64,000 nt of DNA from Sanderia malayensis (taxonomy: Eukaryota; Cnidaria; Scyphozoa; Semaeostomeae; Pelagiidae). Under the pieces are notes generated by a model. It saw nothing but the letters and a program-made list of their open reading frames with translations. It ran no database searches and was not told the DNA's origin. The DNA lies in contig RQOL01000024.1 of the NCBI GenBank assembly GCA_013076295.1, positions 3,363,158-3,427,157 on the forward strand, given 5' to 3'. Below are positions 12,439 through 25,000 of the stretch, in pieces. The translations under genes were made by a program, and so were the position numbers. How positions within the stretch are numbered: the stretch's first letter is position 1; every line of letters begins with the position of its first letter.

Positions 12439-12778
12439 TGTGAACGCAGAGGGAGATTGAAATGCCGGAAAAACTCACCAGTGAGACACTCCCGTCCTCA
12501 CTGCAGCAAAATATTTCTGAGTAATCGTATCGCATTGCGGCTTTTGTGTCATCAATGGTATGCCCCCCATTGTTCTTCAGCCGGAAGTGGGCTGTCATTG
12601 GTCAAACATGAAAAGCAGGTTTAAAATCACATTGACAGGTAGCAATGACAATACGCATAAGAAATATCTCAATGAAAATCCATTAGATTTTTTTCATAAC
12701 GATCGATAATTGACACGAGAAAGAAATTATTTTAAAACTTTACTGGCATGTTGATAATGTTGACATGAACAGCTGAGT

Positions 12779-12921
12779 GCACTCTTTTTTTTTATAAGAA
12801 TACTTAAAATTTTTCTGAGCCTCGATCTTTTCCATTGTTATTCTTAAATCTCCATTGTTTTTTTGCAATTTTGAGCCTCAATATTCTTATAAAATTTATT
12901 CTTATAAAGAAAAAAGAGTGT
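12779..12921. mobile_element. Small inverted-repeat element (cactctttttttt ends)
   Basis: The left end is gcactctttttttttataag and the right end is cttataaagaaaaaagagtg. The inner sequences (gagcctcgatctt and gagcctcaatatt) repeat directly. It resembles family A in the ataagaa motif. Confidence 0.55.
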
Positions 12922-12982
12922 ATGTTATGAGAGCTTCTAACAAAAATTGTAATACACAGCAAATTATCACAAATCATTCAAC

Positions 12983-13142
12983 CACACACATTTTTTTTAT
13001 AAGAAACTACAAGCTTCAAAGTAGTACTCAGTTTCTTAAATTTTATGGCCATTTTAGTGCTAAAAGTTTCTTAAGTTTGAAGTGCCAGAAAACCGCTATT
13101 TTTTTGGTGTCTTATGGGTCAGTTTCTTATAAAAAATGCGTG
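12983..13142. mobile_element. MITE-like element, family A copy
   Basis: The ends are cacacattttttttataag plus aaac on the left and gtttcttataaaaaatgcgtg on the right, inverted copies of each other. The middle has tttagtgctaaaa, a palindromic core like that in the copy at 30517. Confidence 0.6.
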
Positions 13143-13568
13143 CAAGGTAAAAGTTATAGAATAACAAAGATAGATATCAGAGAATTTATTGGTATTTAAG
13201 AGCTGCATTTCTTTGGTTAGAGTATTTAAGAACAGTTCCAGATTAAAAATACTTCATGAAAATGTGAATAATAAGCATTTAGTATTAATTTTAGTTAGAT
13301 TTCCCAAGCATCTATCCCCTACAGAGCAACCCAAGCAGGAATTTCAGGAAAGATGTTAATCAGTCTGAAACTTTTCAGATTATAACTGATATTGAATTAA
13401 AAGTCATACCATTCTGAAAGGTTTCAACTCGAAATAATCACTTAAACATTATTATAATCGTGAAAATCATTAATTGTCCCACAGCAGATACGCAGACATA
13501 AGTGGTGAATCGCAAAGTTCTGCTTTCTCATTGAATGTATTGCTTACAAAAAAATATTTCCTTCCAGT

Positions 13569-15117
13569 TCAAGTATGCTTGACTTTTCCTGGTACATAAT
13601 TCTTGTCAATGATCGGCTCTTGGAGGAACATATGCAAAGAGCGTTCATTTTGAGCCAGTGGATGTCCAGCAACTCTATATGTCCAGAGACAAACAAAAGA
13701 TTGATAAGAAACAGTCATGGATATACTTTATTCTCATGAGGACTACACAAATGTGTGGTTGAAATAGATAAAACGTGGTAATGACCAAAAACAAAAATGA
13801 ATTTCTGGTTATGTTTTCTTTCATGAAACTCTTAGCTTTATATATCTGACAATGTTGTGACAATTTAAGGTGAATTATCTTGAGAATCTAATGGAATGTA
13901 ATTATTGAAGTATTCATGAAAAATTATCTTGAAAAAGCAACACTTACTTGTTAATAAATGCTTCCAAACCTTGACGGCGTTCTTCGATGAAGTCATCTTC
14001 AAATATACCTTTAAGAATATAAAAAATAAATGTACATTTAACAATAGTTCATCTTAATTGCAGCTCTGAGTGTTAACTTGTTCGGCCGTACTACAGCTGA
14101 CTTAACTAAGACATTAGAAGTCCTGTATGTGTTCTGTTACTTGAACAAATTGGGTTAAATTCTGTTTTTCTCTCACCATCATCTGCCCGAAAAGGCAGCA
14201 ATCTTTTTAATGCTTTTCCAGGAAGAACCGGAACGACAATCTAAGTGGCAAAGAAGGAAAATGATGGATCAATCAACTAATGAAGGGAAACAGTTAACGA
14301 CATGCTTCATCAGAGACATCTCTGACAGTCTGGCGTAAACCAACAATAAAATATTACATTGGCGCAAGGGTGGTTGCTTATGCTTGACACTTTGCACATG
14401 ACTCCAGCTTCATAGCTTTATACCTGAACCTGGAGTAATGTTTGCATGAATTTCACCCTGGAGTAGGGTCAGATCTCCCAGTGCAAAGCCAGCAGAGTAT
14501 GCAAACATCAGTTAATTTAATGCAACACATAAATATTAAAATGTCACATGAAAATAGCTGACTGTTGCATTGTAAACATGGGTATAAATAATTTAAGAGG
14601 AAACAAATAAAACCTTACTTTGCTTTCTCTTTCTAACTCTTGCCTCAGCCATTCAAAGTCACTATACCTTCTTCTGACACTTGATTCTTTCGATTTGAAT
14701 ATTGGAATGTTTGTCTGTTGAGTTGGGAGAAAATGAAGTAACATAAAGGATTTTAGATGTTTTGCAACACTGTTTACCAGTTCAAGTTTGGTTTATAAAC
14801 AAGTTTGCTACAAGGACGTTTACAAAACGTAACTCAGTAATGAAATTTCTGGAATCTGCGTCTAGCAAAATAGTAAGCAAGCTGCCACAGTTATTTAGCA
14901 ATTAATATAATGTAAATCTTAAGCTTCCGGTCTTAGAAATAGAACCAACCTTCATTCTGACTTCGTAATCCGAGTATCTTTTCTTTCCGACTCCATGCGT
15001 CTGTGGATTGCAAACGTCGATTTCTAGAAAATTATCCGGCACTTCGTATGCATCTTTGATGCTTTGCTTCTTCGGATCCAACCGACTCGTGTCCACGTTT
15101 GAAGCTGGTGCAGACAT
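13569..15117 (-). CDS. SNX3: Sorting nexin 3/12
   Basis: Five exons give 164 aa: 14951/14950-15117, 14619-14714, 14177-14240, 13948-14008, 13569-13674. The first exon's last base is 14950 and all GT-AG junctions close in frame. Human SNX3 is 162 aa. The protein is a single PX domain that binds PI3P on early endosomes and recruits retromer cargo such as Wntless. Seen in the sequence: LEIDVCNPQTHGVGKKRYSDYEVR, shown here in part as the first beta strands; RRRYSDFEWLR with the PI3P-contacting Arg-Tyr at about 72-73; LPGKAL with the contacting lysine at 97; ERRQGLEAFINK with the second arginine; and the C-terminal helix HPLAQNERSLHMFLQEPIID. Start at 15117 (MSAPASN) follows an in-frame leader without better ATGs. 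SNX3 and SNX12 cannot be told apart here. Confidence 0.95.
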
Positions 15118-15139
15118 TTTGCGAAAAGTATAAACTGAC

Positions 15140-15286
15140 CGTGGCCTAAAATTGCTTTGAGTTGAGAAAGCTCCTTCTCTTCCCTTGCTTCCCTTGACGT
15201 CCTTAGCATCACTCTAGTGTCCAGGACTTCAGCTTTGGAGATTTTAGCTGTAGGCTGTGGAGGAGAAGCAATATTGGATGATAAAG
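15140..15286 (-). CDS. Unassigned candidate exon upstream of SNX3
   Basis: A 147-bp open stretch flanked by a good minus-strand acceptor (TTTCTCAG) and donor (GTCAGT). It encodes a charged segment, SKAEVLDTRVMLRTSREARE followed by EKELSQLKAIL, that looks helical and protein-like. Its phase does not join the SNX3 start exon. It could be part of an unrecognised overlapping gene or an alternative 5' exon. I do not recognise the family. Confidence 0.35.
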
Positions 15287-15829
15287 CTGAGAAATTCAAA
15301 TTCAATCTTTATAAAGGATTAAGCACAACACAGATAATTTATAAGACATTAAATTGATGAAAGATCATGTAGCAATTCTTACTTCACCTTTAACTTGAAT
15401 CTTTTTCAATTCCAGGGATGGATGTTGAGGCTCCGCAGCTCCATGCCACCTACAACGGCATTACGACCGCAACTCGTAACGGCGCAAACGGCGCAAGAAG
15501 CAGACCAGTCTAATGTCAACAGCAAGAGAAGAAGAGGAGGGGAGGAAATAGTCACATATCTTTTATTTTATTTTGTTTAATTTTCTTTACAACAAAGCAA
15601 AGCTGTGCTACACATCCATTGAAGAGTATTTGAGAAATGTTGGTAACAAATTATTACTTATCACTTCTATATTATTAACTTATTCTGCATGATATATTCC
15701 GATCGTCTTTCAAGTGTGAAATCTACTTCCTCCAAATCCCAACTTTGCACATTTGTTGATCAAAAAACAACTTTGCGTTTTCGCAGAGACAAGGTTCCGT
15801 CTTGAAAATCAGCAAGGTTTGTACCGAAA

Positions 15830-17700
15830 ATGGCTTTCATGGCACAACCTGGGATACTGACCATCATGAAAAAACTCGACTTTGTACAAAGCAGACCTCA
15901 TGGTTGGAGACTTGAGAGGAACAGACTAATAAACGCTGATGACGAATTTACTGTAATGGTACAAGATGATGATATCGAAGGAAGAGACACTTTCTGTGAG
16001 GTATCACTTTGTTTGACAACTACGAATAGTCTTTATCGCTCTGATTTTGCATGTGGCTTTACTGTAGTTTAATCCACGCATTTTTATCAAGCAAGTTCGG
16101 TTTGGCAGGCTCGGTAGCAAAAATTGTTTGATGCCTGCCTTTTTCAGATAAACAGCATGGAAGAACTGAATGCAACGCGAGATATGATCATGCGTAGGCC
16201 TATATTTACCATTGCAAGATGCAGAAAGCCGTACGATGATTCCAGTGGTAATGAAGACACCGGTTACTCGTATCTGGATGATAAGTACGTTGTTCTTGTT
16301 AACACTGCTAATCCTGAGGTGCGAAGTCAATTTGACAGGGCTTTTCAGCTCGCCGAAAATTTCGTCAAAAATGGAAACAATTTCAGAGTAACTGTAAGTC
16401 GCGAATGATTATCGAACTTTACCTTTGATAAAGCAATTTTTCTTCTGATTGGCTGCAAAATGTTTGTCCTCAATTAGCAATTATGCTAAATTTATCCGTA
16501 AATAGAGTTAATGATGAATGAATGTACCATTAAAATCAATTAGGGAGGCTTGCTATCAAACATTTTCACTGCCCAATCCTGGAAAGGGACCCCAAAGTTT
16601 TGAAAGTGTGGGAACAATTAACAATGGCAAACTCTTTGCACCATTGTCAATTGTTTTCAAGCCCTGGAGCCCGGGTTAGCTCTTGGGGGACCACATGTAA
16701 ATAGTTTAAAGTTTACTTACAATGAATGTATTCTTTCATTCTTGCTTCAGGTTTCTCTCAGTGAATCCATAAAACAATACTACATTGCTAATGTGCATGC
16801 ACATAAAGAAAACAATAGGCTGGCCACATGTACAGGGTGTGATATTCATCTTACTCATGGTGTCAAGGCTCCAAACTGCTGTGACAAATACATTGTACCA
16901 TCTTTGGCCCTCTGGGTGATTTGCTTTCCCATCTGTCTTTTTACCGGCTTTCCTTATCTGTGCCACAAGAAATGTGTGATGTAAGTTTGCTACATTTATT
17001 TCTTTCCACACATGAAAATATATCAATGAAATCTTTTTGTTGGTGTGTGGCACAATTATCCAACAATAATTAAACTTTCACAATCCAATAAATTGTATGA
17101 AGGAGTATACAAATTTACAAAGTTTGCAAATTTTCATTTCTGATATACTTCACTGCTCAATTTATTTTGTTGGAAAAGTTTGATTATTTATACAAAAATA
17201 TCAAAATTGAAAGATTTTGAATTTGATAGATGGCACATTATAGCATTGAAATCATTGGCTGCCTTTATTGAGGAATGAGGGGCCACTGATCATGGGTAAT
17301 GGACCAGTGATCTTTTTGTTGTTGCATTTGTCATTGCGTTTTGTCAGAACTGTCGTTTAAGCCATTGCACAACTTTACCATGCACCACACACCCTTCTAC
17401 CACGAACATGTATGATTCTAATCTTTGATTGTCTGTCAACAGTAACCTTAAAGAGGAACAGATCAAGCAAGCTTTGCCAGTCACTCTTCAAAAAGGTCCC
17501 TTTCAACCAGGTGCATAATTCATCCAGTATCTTGCTTATTTTCTTCTCTTCTCCTGTTGTCATCTTTCATCTACTTCTGGTATTGAGACAACTTATTTTT
17601 GTAGCAAGGCAATATCTTCTGGTAACCAACAGTCTCTTCTTTTATAGGCTACAATCTTGTTAGCTTGCTCTATGCACCTCCTATCAACTATCAACAGTAG
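15830..17700 (+). CDS. Uncharacterised single-pass membrane protein
   Basis: Five exons give 255 aa: 15830-16000, 16148-16393, 16751-16980, 17443-17510, 17648-17700. All four introns are GT-AG and the frame closes at a TAG. I do not recognise the family. Visible: a soluble N-terminal half with a WRLERNRLINADDEFTVMVQ segment and an acidic patch; a cysteine cluster (CTGCDIHL, then NCC); one strong hydrophobic segment (about 195-215: SLALWVICFPICLFTGFPYL) followed by CHKKC; and a short C-terminal tail ending NLVSLLYAPPINYQQ. There is no signal peptide, so a type II or tail-proximal anchor is likely. Two close ATGs (15830, 15839) are possible starts. Continuous open exons with clean splice sites make a real gene likely; the function is unknown. 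Confidence 0.7.
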
Positions 17701-19089
17701 TCTGAGACAGGGGAGCTTCTGAAATTGAAAGAATATTCAGAGATGGAGATGCAGCAAATTGTTATTCAGAAAAGAATGCTGGAAAACTCTTGCTTCAATA
17801 TCAGTTATTTTTAAAGGAATTAATTATATTCACTCACATATTTATCAATCTATAGTTTAGTATTAATTATTGTATGAACCTTATTTTTATTCCAAATGAT
17901 TGCAATGTATATTGATTTATAAACTTGATTTTAGCCTATATATTTTTCATAATATACGTTGGCACTGGTAAGATGGGGGCTACTTTGGTTTTGAGCACCA
18001 TCTTTGCCAAGCATTTTGCAGCATTTTTATAACATTGATATCATGATTAATAATTTTGTGTATACAATGTTCAAATTTTCAAACGTGGATTTGTTATTCG
18101 CAATATTGTCTTGATGAATTGAACCCAATCAGGTTAACTGACAAATCCCTTTGACCAACCTTTTGTTTTCATACACAATTCCTCCAGCTTAAAAGGTTAC
18201 AATGACCAAAATCACCGTAATCCATTTGACCGTCGAAAGATCAAGAAAGACAACAAACGTGGATCGTACATTTATGACGTCATCGCGATTGCCCGCCATA
18301 GCCTCGTACTCACTTGAGGTTTACCGCGATAACAAAAATGATGAGATTCCTTGCCACAGGAATAATGCTATGGTCCAACGATTGAGGGGTACGTAAGGGT
18401 ACTCAAGGGAAACATTTCACCTACTATTCACTGTTGTGAAGACAAAAACGATACATTCGACATGATATTTACCCTGCCCCACCAAACACTAAAACACCAA
18501 CATTTTTCATAGTCTTTTTCTGGTAGAGCCCGTCTTATAATAATACGAAAATCACACATAACGCGATTATAGTTCGTGTATACTCACCTGGGTTTATCAC
18601 GATGGCGAAGGGTTACAACCCACTGATAAAACCAAGATAATACTGCCAAGAAATGACCAATAACACGTGATTTGCATCGGTAGAACTTTGATGTTTGTCC
18701 AGCTGCAACAAGATGGATTGGTTGGTCTTTGAACTCCAACCAATAAGATGGTAGATGACGTAACACGTGACTAATCTATTATCCAACCAATGGTGTTTTC
18801 TCTTTCACGCAGCAAGATTAAAAACAAAATGGAAATTTGTATCGGATTGTAAACTATATTTCGCTCTGTCTCCAGGAAAAATTTAATTTGCCACTTACAG
18901 CTTATTACCCATCGCAGAATCAAACTGAAAATCAATATAAAATTAGAAAATGTATATATCATGGCTTAACTCGTCCATTATTTTAATTTTATCGTGAGAA
19001 AGCATGTCGCCACATTGCATCATCCAGCCTCGCCACCATAATACTCCGTGATTTGTGCCAATACGAGGCTGTGACGTCACAGCTCCTTC
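17701..19089. other. Intergenic interval
   Basis: No assigned gene. A minus-strand open stretch at 18590-18766 ends at a good donor (CCCAG|GTGAGT, 18590) and could be a 5' exon of an unrecognised transcript, but no partner exon was found. The rest is AT-rich. Confidence 0.4.
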
Positions 19090-22000
19090 TCAGAGAGCTT
19101 CGAATTCGTCGATTCGCTGTTTGGTGTTTCCTTGGCGAATCTGACGCAGGGTCTTGTACTTGTCACGACCGGCCAGGGTGTTCTCCTGGTGAAGGGTGTC
19201 CTCGTGGGTTTTCATTGTCTCGTCACGAGCAGCGCTTAGTTCACTGCCGAGTTTCTGCGTGAAAAAAATTAACCGCGTTATGGTTTGCACTGGTAAAAGC
19301 AAGCAACAACTGACATGGGATTGTCAAGCTTGATTAGACCTGACACGAGTTCAGACCGCACTTCTATAGAGTTTCGTAACAGTAATTATCAACTGGCCTA
19401 CACATTTGCTGCGGGCCTTAATTACTTACCATCAACTGATCTTTCATTCTTTTGTTCTTCTCCACTTGCGTCTCCATGCTCACTTCACTCGGTTCCAGTT
19501 CCATGACTTCGAGTTCAGCGTGAGTTTGTTCCTCAACGACTTCCGTCGCGTGCTCATCGCCTTCCACGTTTATCACGACAGCTTGAGCAGCCGCGGCCTC
19601 GGCTTGTGCTGCCGCGGCTTCGGCTTGAGCAGCTGCCGCCCTCTCTTCGGCCTCCCTCGTCGCGGCTTCCGCAGCCGCCTGGGCAGCAGCAGCCTCGGCA
19701 GCAGCCCTTGCAGCCGCCGCTTCGGCTTCGGCTTGAGCAGCTGCGGCTTCGGCAGCCGCCAACTCAGCGGCCGCCTTCGCTGCGGCCTCGGCTTCGGCGG
19801 CTTCGGCTGCCTTCCTGGCTTCCTCTTCGGCTTTTCTTGCGGCAGCTTCGACGAGCGCTGCTTGCTCCAAGATCTTCGCCTGCTGCTCTCCCTCCCTGCG
19901 ACGGGTTTCTTCTAGCTGTCACAAAAAATCAAAGTTAATAAGATGCAATCAACAACAAACATGACAACATCAGCATAAAATGCAATATGTTGCGAAAAGG
20001 TACCTCCAATTCCAGTTTCTCCTTTTCCAGCCTCTTCAATTCTGCGGCTTCCTCGATCTTCTTCGTCGCTTCTTCCGCCTCTCGAACTTTTCGAGCCTAA
20101 GAAGAGATTGATATAACGCGTGACTGCAAAACATGCATTTGAGAAAGCAAATCCTGTGTTTAGCTTCCACTTATTTTTAAAACAAAACCAATCGAGTTTA
20201 GTTTTACTGAGACGCGAATATGGAAGGAAACCATCAAATTCCTAACAAAGAATATCCTCAGAATTGTCAAAATTTCAAATCCTGTCCAAAGTGTTTCTTA
20301 TAATTATTTCAAGAAAAAATCTTTACACAACGCTTGGTTGCTTGCGGCCAGGATAAAACACTCGATACAGTAAACACCCGCATATAAGAACCTGCAAACT
20401 TGTATCCAGCCTATTGTTCAAATACAATAGCCTATTGTCTTTTCTATTGTTTTGAGCAGGGTTTTCAGCCTGGAAGGTTCTTAGTTCACTGGTTCTTATA
20501 GACCATTTCCTGTGTTTCAGAAGAATATAAATTAGAGAATTACACAATGCATTACCATTTCTTCCTTTTCTTCTTCGTTCTTTCTTGCAATCTCTTCCAC
20601 TTCTCTCCTCTTCATTTCGGCTTCTTCCTTTGCTAGCACAATAGCACGAGCCTCCTCCTCGGCAGCAAGTCTTTTCTGTTCAATTTCCAGCATGTTGTCC
20701 TCTGACTTCTTCAATGCTGTCATGAACAACCAAACAATTATCACATCATCCGCTGGTCAAAGACCATAAGGCCACAGTATTTCCTCGATTACTTGCTCCT
20801 TGTATAAGAGCCCTCGAATAAAAGTCCACCGTACAAGAGCCCCCCGTATAAGAGCCCCCGTATAAGAGCCCCCTCGTATAAGAGAACCCTCGTATAAGAG
20901 CCCCCTCCACAGATCATTCTTTCAATTAGATGCCCTTTTATAATAAGCGCCCCGTTGCAAATACTGAGTTAAATGGCACTCTTTCTTGAAGATTTGTTGA
21001 CATTGTTTGTTTAATATCAAAAACGCCGTTTTTCATTTCTTGAAATTGCACATGGCATTGGAAACGTATCAATCCAAACATGCAGTAGTTTGAAAGGACA
21101 CCTATTCAAAGGACCCACGATCCCCCACTCTCTCAATTGAGCCTGACCTTAAGACACACACGATACCTATTGATAAGCAATGCAAGCTGAAAGCTACAGT
21201 GGAGGTGAATGGACTTTGCTTAGCTAAAAAGTTTTTTACGTACCTTCTTGGGCCTTCTTGGCTTCGTCTTGGTAGGCCTTAAGTTTGGCTTCAAGGTCGA
21301 GTCTTTCCTTCTCAGCTTCGGCTCTCTTCTCTTGTTCTCTCTTCAATCGTTGTCTACAAGAACAAGGGAAATTCACAGTGTAACTACACTGAAAGCTTGC
21401 CTGAAATATCTAAAACAATGTCTACGTTTAGCTGAAATGTCTGCACAAGTTGCAGCGTAACAACAGCCCAAGCTTAGCTGAAATGCGTGCACACGTTGCA
21501 GCGTATCAACAGCCCGAGCTTAGTTGAAACGTCTGCACACAGTGTAACAACATCCCAAGCTTGGCTGAAATGCCTGCACAAGTTGCAGCAACTCATTGAA
21601 TAGCATGTTCACATCGCGATGGAACTGTTTCATTAATGCTTCATTAAACAGACCCACTAACCTTTCCATCTGCTTGTTAAGGCGTTCCTCTTTTGCCTGA
21701 GCTTTCATTTGCTGAACTTCGATTGTATCTACCTTTCTTCGCTTCATGTAGAGTTCATGGTTGCCCATACACAACGCGAGAATTCGCTTGTTGATTCGAA
21801 GTCTCTGCACAAGGAAGACAAAGTCCGGAGCTTTCCTGTCAATTGGTTTAATTACGAATTTCTTGTCGCTAAATGAAATATTCCTAATTTCACTCCACGG
21901 AAAGCCAATCTTAGGAGTGAGTCTGTAAAGAGAAAAGGATCGAGCTTATAAACACAGTTACCAGACAATGGTTTGTGAGTTATTCAATCAACAATATGTG

Positions 22001-25000
22001 TACGCGAGATACATCTTGAAACAATATGTGGGCTCCAACCAAAGACCTTTGTATGGTATCGAACTCAAGAGCGGCTTGGCCAACCCAACGACATCTATAC
22101 GCGGAATCAAACTCAGGAACAATATGTGGGCTCCAAACAAAGACCTTTTATGGTATCGAACTCAAGAGCTGTGAGAAGCATCTTAACAAAGATTTGCACA
22201 TCGAAACATGGGACCGAGGAAAAACCAGCTCATAAACAACTGGACAATGACTATTATCAAAATACAGTCAGAGATGAAAACTGATGTTATGAAACGTGTG
22301 GAAAAAACGTACTTGTCTGATTGCTCGTAAATGTTCAGGCCAAGAGCGTCAACACCGAGCCAAAGTTGAGTCCCCTTCTTGTTTTTGATTTCAAAATAGT
22401 TCACTCCGTACATTTCCAGATCCTGAGCTATTTTCAAGTACTCAATCATGGCATCTTCCCTGCAAATTAAAACAAATAAGAGTAAATTTAAAACGAAGTT
22501 CGAAAGATTTATCAACAAAACATAGCATAGATAACACGGTATGATAGTTGGAGCTTCTGGCAGACAATGTCGCAAAGAATGAATTCCCAGCATATCTGAG
22601 AGACGATGATTAGCTTGCACGTTTGTATACAGGCCTGTACAGTGTAGGCAGCAATTCTAAGAGCATCAACACTTTATATAGAGCACCGTGGCATCACAGC
22701 ATATCTGAGAGACTGACTTCACAACATATCTGAGAGAGGATGGTTAGCTTGCACGTTTGGATACAAGCCTGTACAGTACAGGCAGCAATTCTAAGAGCAC
22801 CAACGTGTTATAGAACACCGTGGCATCAAGGTAATCTAAATTAGAATTGAATAATGCGCACAAAAAAGACGGGAAATCAATGTTGAAGTAATGAGCAAGG
22901 ATTACTTGGCCATGTCGGTGTGTTCTCCCCACCAAAGCATAATTCTTTCTTCCCATTGCAATTTCGACATCTGATGTTGATCAAAGACTCTATACAAACA
23001 AAATCAACAGATTATTCACACGATGACACCTCCTTTAACAAACAGCAGAGAACTCTATGTATGTAACTGGATAATGGTTTCACCCAAAGGGAGTTGATTG
23101 TGTGTCATACCATTCTTGAAAGCATCTGCATGGAGAACACGTTTAAGCAAAGTCAGTAGAAGGGAGGACTTTGACTTTGGTTCAAGCAATGGATGGTAAC
23201 ATTGGTGCCATCGAGAAACCCGTCATATAAAGTATATAAACACAGCATATACTACTGTTAATACACAGTAAATATTACTATCGCTACATAGTACATGCTA
23301 CTGATATAAGCTTGAAAGTTGACATGCAGCTGTTATTACGGGGACTCTAGATATCGGTAGAGCGGGAACGGTTGCATTGCGGACTTTCTATCCTTTCTAG
23401 CTACCATTAGTTAATATCCAAGGATTTCGGATACTTGGTAAAGAGACTCTTGTCGTTTTATAATCGCCCCCCCCCCCCGGTTTCCTGGCGCCTTTTCCCG
23501 GGTATGAAAGCCAATTTCTTTACGTGAGGTGTGTCAATTGAAAGATAAGGTAAAACAGGTGAGAGCGTCTGTCAAGGTTTTCCAGGAATTAGTTGAGTTT
23601 CCAGGAAGTGTCCTTTAATTGAGTAAGATTATGCTACCTTTGTGGGAGAAGCCTGTCATGGGCGAGAAATCCCGGCTGGTGTACGCCTTTGTTGTAGTCA
23701 CCATATTTCGATTGCATCTAAAAAATTAATTGCTTACAATAAGAAATGAAGAAGTAAAGAAGTAAAGAAGTGAAAAAGTGATGAAAAGAAGAAGTGAAGA
23801 TGTAAGGAAGTAAGGAAGTAAGAAAGTAAAGAAGTAAGGAAGTAAAAAAGTAAGGAAGTAAGGAAGTAAAGAAGTAAAGATGTAAAGAAGTAAAAAAATA
23901 AAGAAGTGATAAAGAAAAAGTAAAGAGCGAGCAATAGGCAGAGGGGAAAACAAAGTGAAGAAGGAAAGAAGTAAAGAAGTGAAGAAGTGGAGAAGTAAAG
24001 ATGTAAAGATGTAAGGAAATGAAGAAGTAAGGAAGTAAAGAAGTGAAGAAGAAAAAGTAAAGAGGGAGCAATAGGCAGAGAGGAAAACAGAGATAACGCA
24101 AGATAACAAGAGAGTTGTAAGGCAGTGAAATCTTCAAGAACAATGTGCGTATTGTTAGAGTACTTACTGCATAGGAACATAAGAGAACAGATGTTTCTGG
24201 AGGACAGTAAACATCATCTGTCAAAATGGAATCCTTCACTTGCAGGAAAAACAGTTTCTGCAAAAAAGCATTAACAAATTACATCAAAGTCATCGACAAG
24301 CCTATACTCGTCTTAATAAATTTTAATATGAATGGCAATACAAGGATAAAATCACAAAACTCGTATTCCCTTGCGTAATTCCTAATTGCATTGTATTCCA
24401 CGGTCCACGGTTCCTTGGTCAGTGGAATCGGAAAGGAGAGAAGAAATTAATCCTTCCCCGAAATGTGACGGGGAGAGAAAACAAGATGAGAAATAGTTTA
24501 AACCTTTGTTATTTCCTGAATTAGTTCTTCACTGACATCCTCTGGGAAAAATTTACAGCGAAATTTGAATTGCAATTTGCTCTCTTTCTTTACTTCTTGC
24601 TGAGTCACCTACAATGAATAGTTTGATTCCGAGTGAGACAGAAGTGAATCCAGATAAAATCTGCTTAAATCGAGATTAGACAAGATGGTTCTGGTTTATG
24701 TTGTTAATACGGGTTAAAACAATATCGAATAGATTAGATTTGGATTAAAGAGCTCAAATCCTCGTTAAAACAGGTTACGGCGTGACGCATTGTGAATCTA
24801 CGGTCGGAAATGTCATCTTTCAAATCAAAATCTTCGAATGGATATAATTACCTTCTTTGTCATCTTCAGCCATGTTGGCAGGCCTTTTGAGTCGGTGAAT
24901 TGCAAGCCAAAGAACCAGACTTCTCTCAAACCAATCGTCTTGACAACCTTGAATACAATGGAAAATATCGTATCAAATCGGCAAGTAGAATAGAGCTCAA

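Larger units (their letters stand above)
12439..13568. other. NOX upstream / SNX3 downstream interval
   Basis: No coding exon is supported. It holds two inverted-repeat elements (12779-12921 and 12983-13142) and is otherwise AT-rich. A minus-strand AATAAA at about 13181-13186 could end the SNX3 transcript. Confidence 0.5.

Noticed and set aside
19406..19938. Plus-strand open frames rich in Leu, Arg and Pro
   Set aside because: They are antisense to the alanine-rich ERM exon, whose GC-rich codons rarely give stops on the other strand.
23718..24263. Three long minus-strand frames rich in Phe, Leu, Ser and Thr
   Set aside because: Repeat artefacts of the GAAGTAAA array; the real coding part is the ERM exon 24168-24257.
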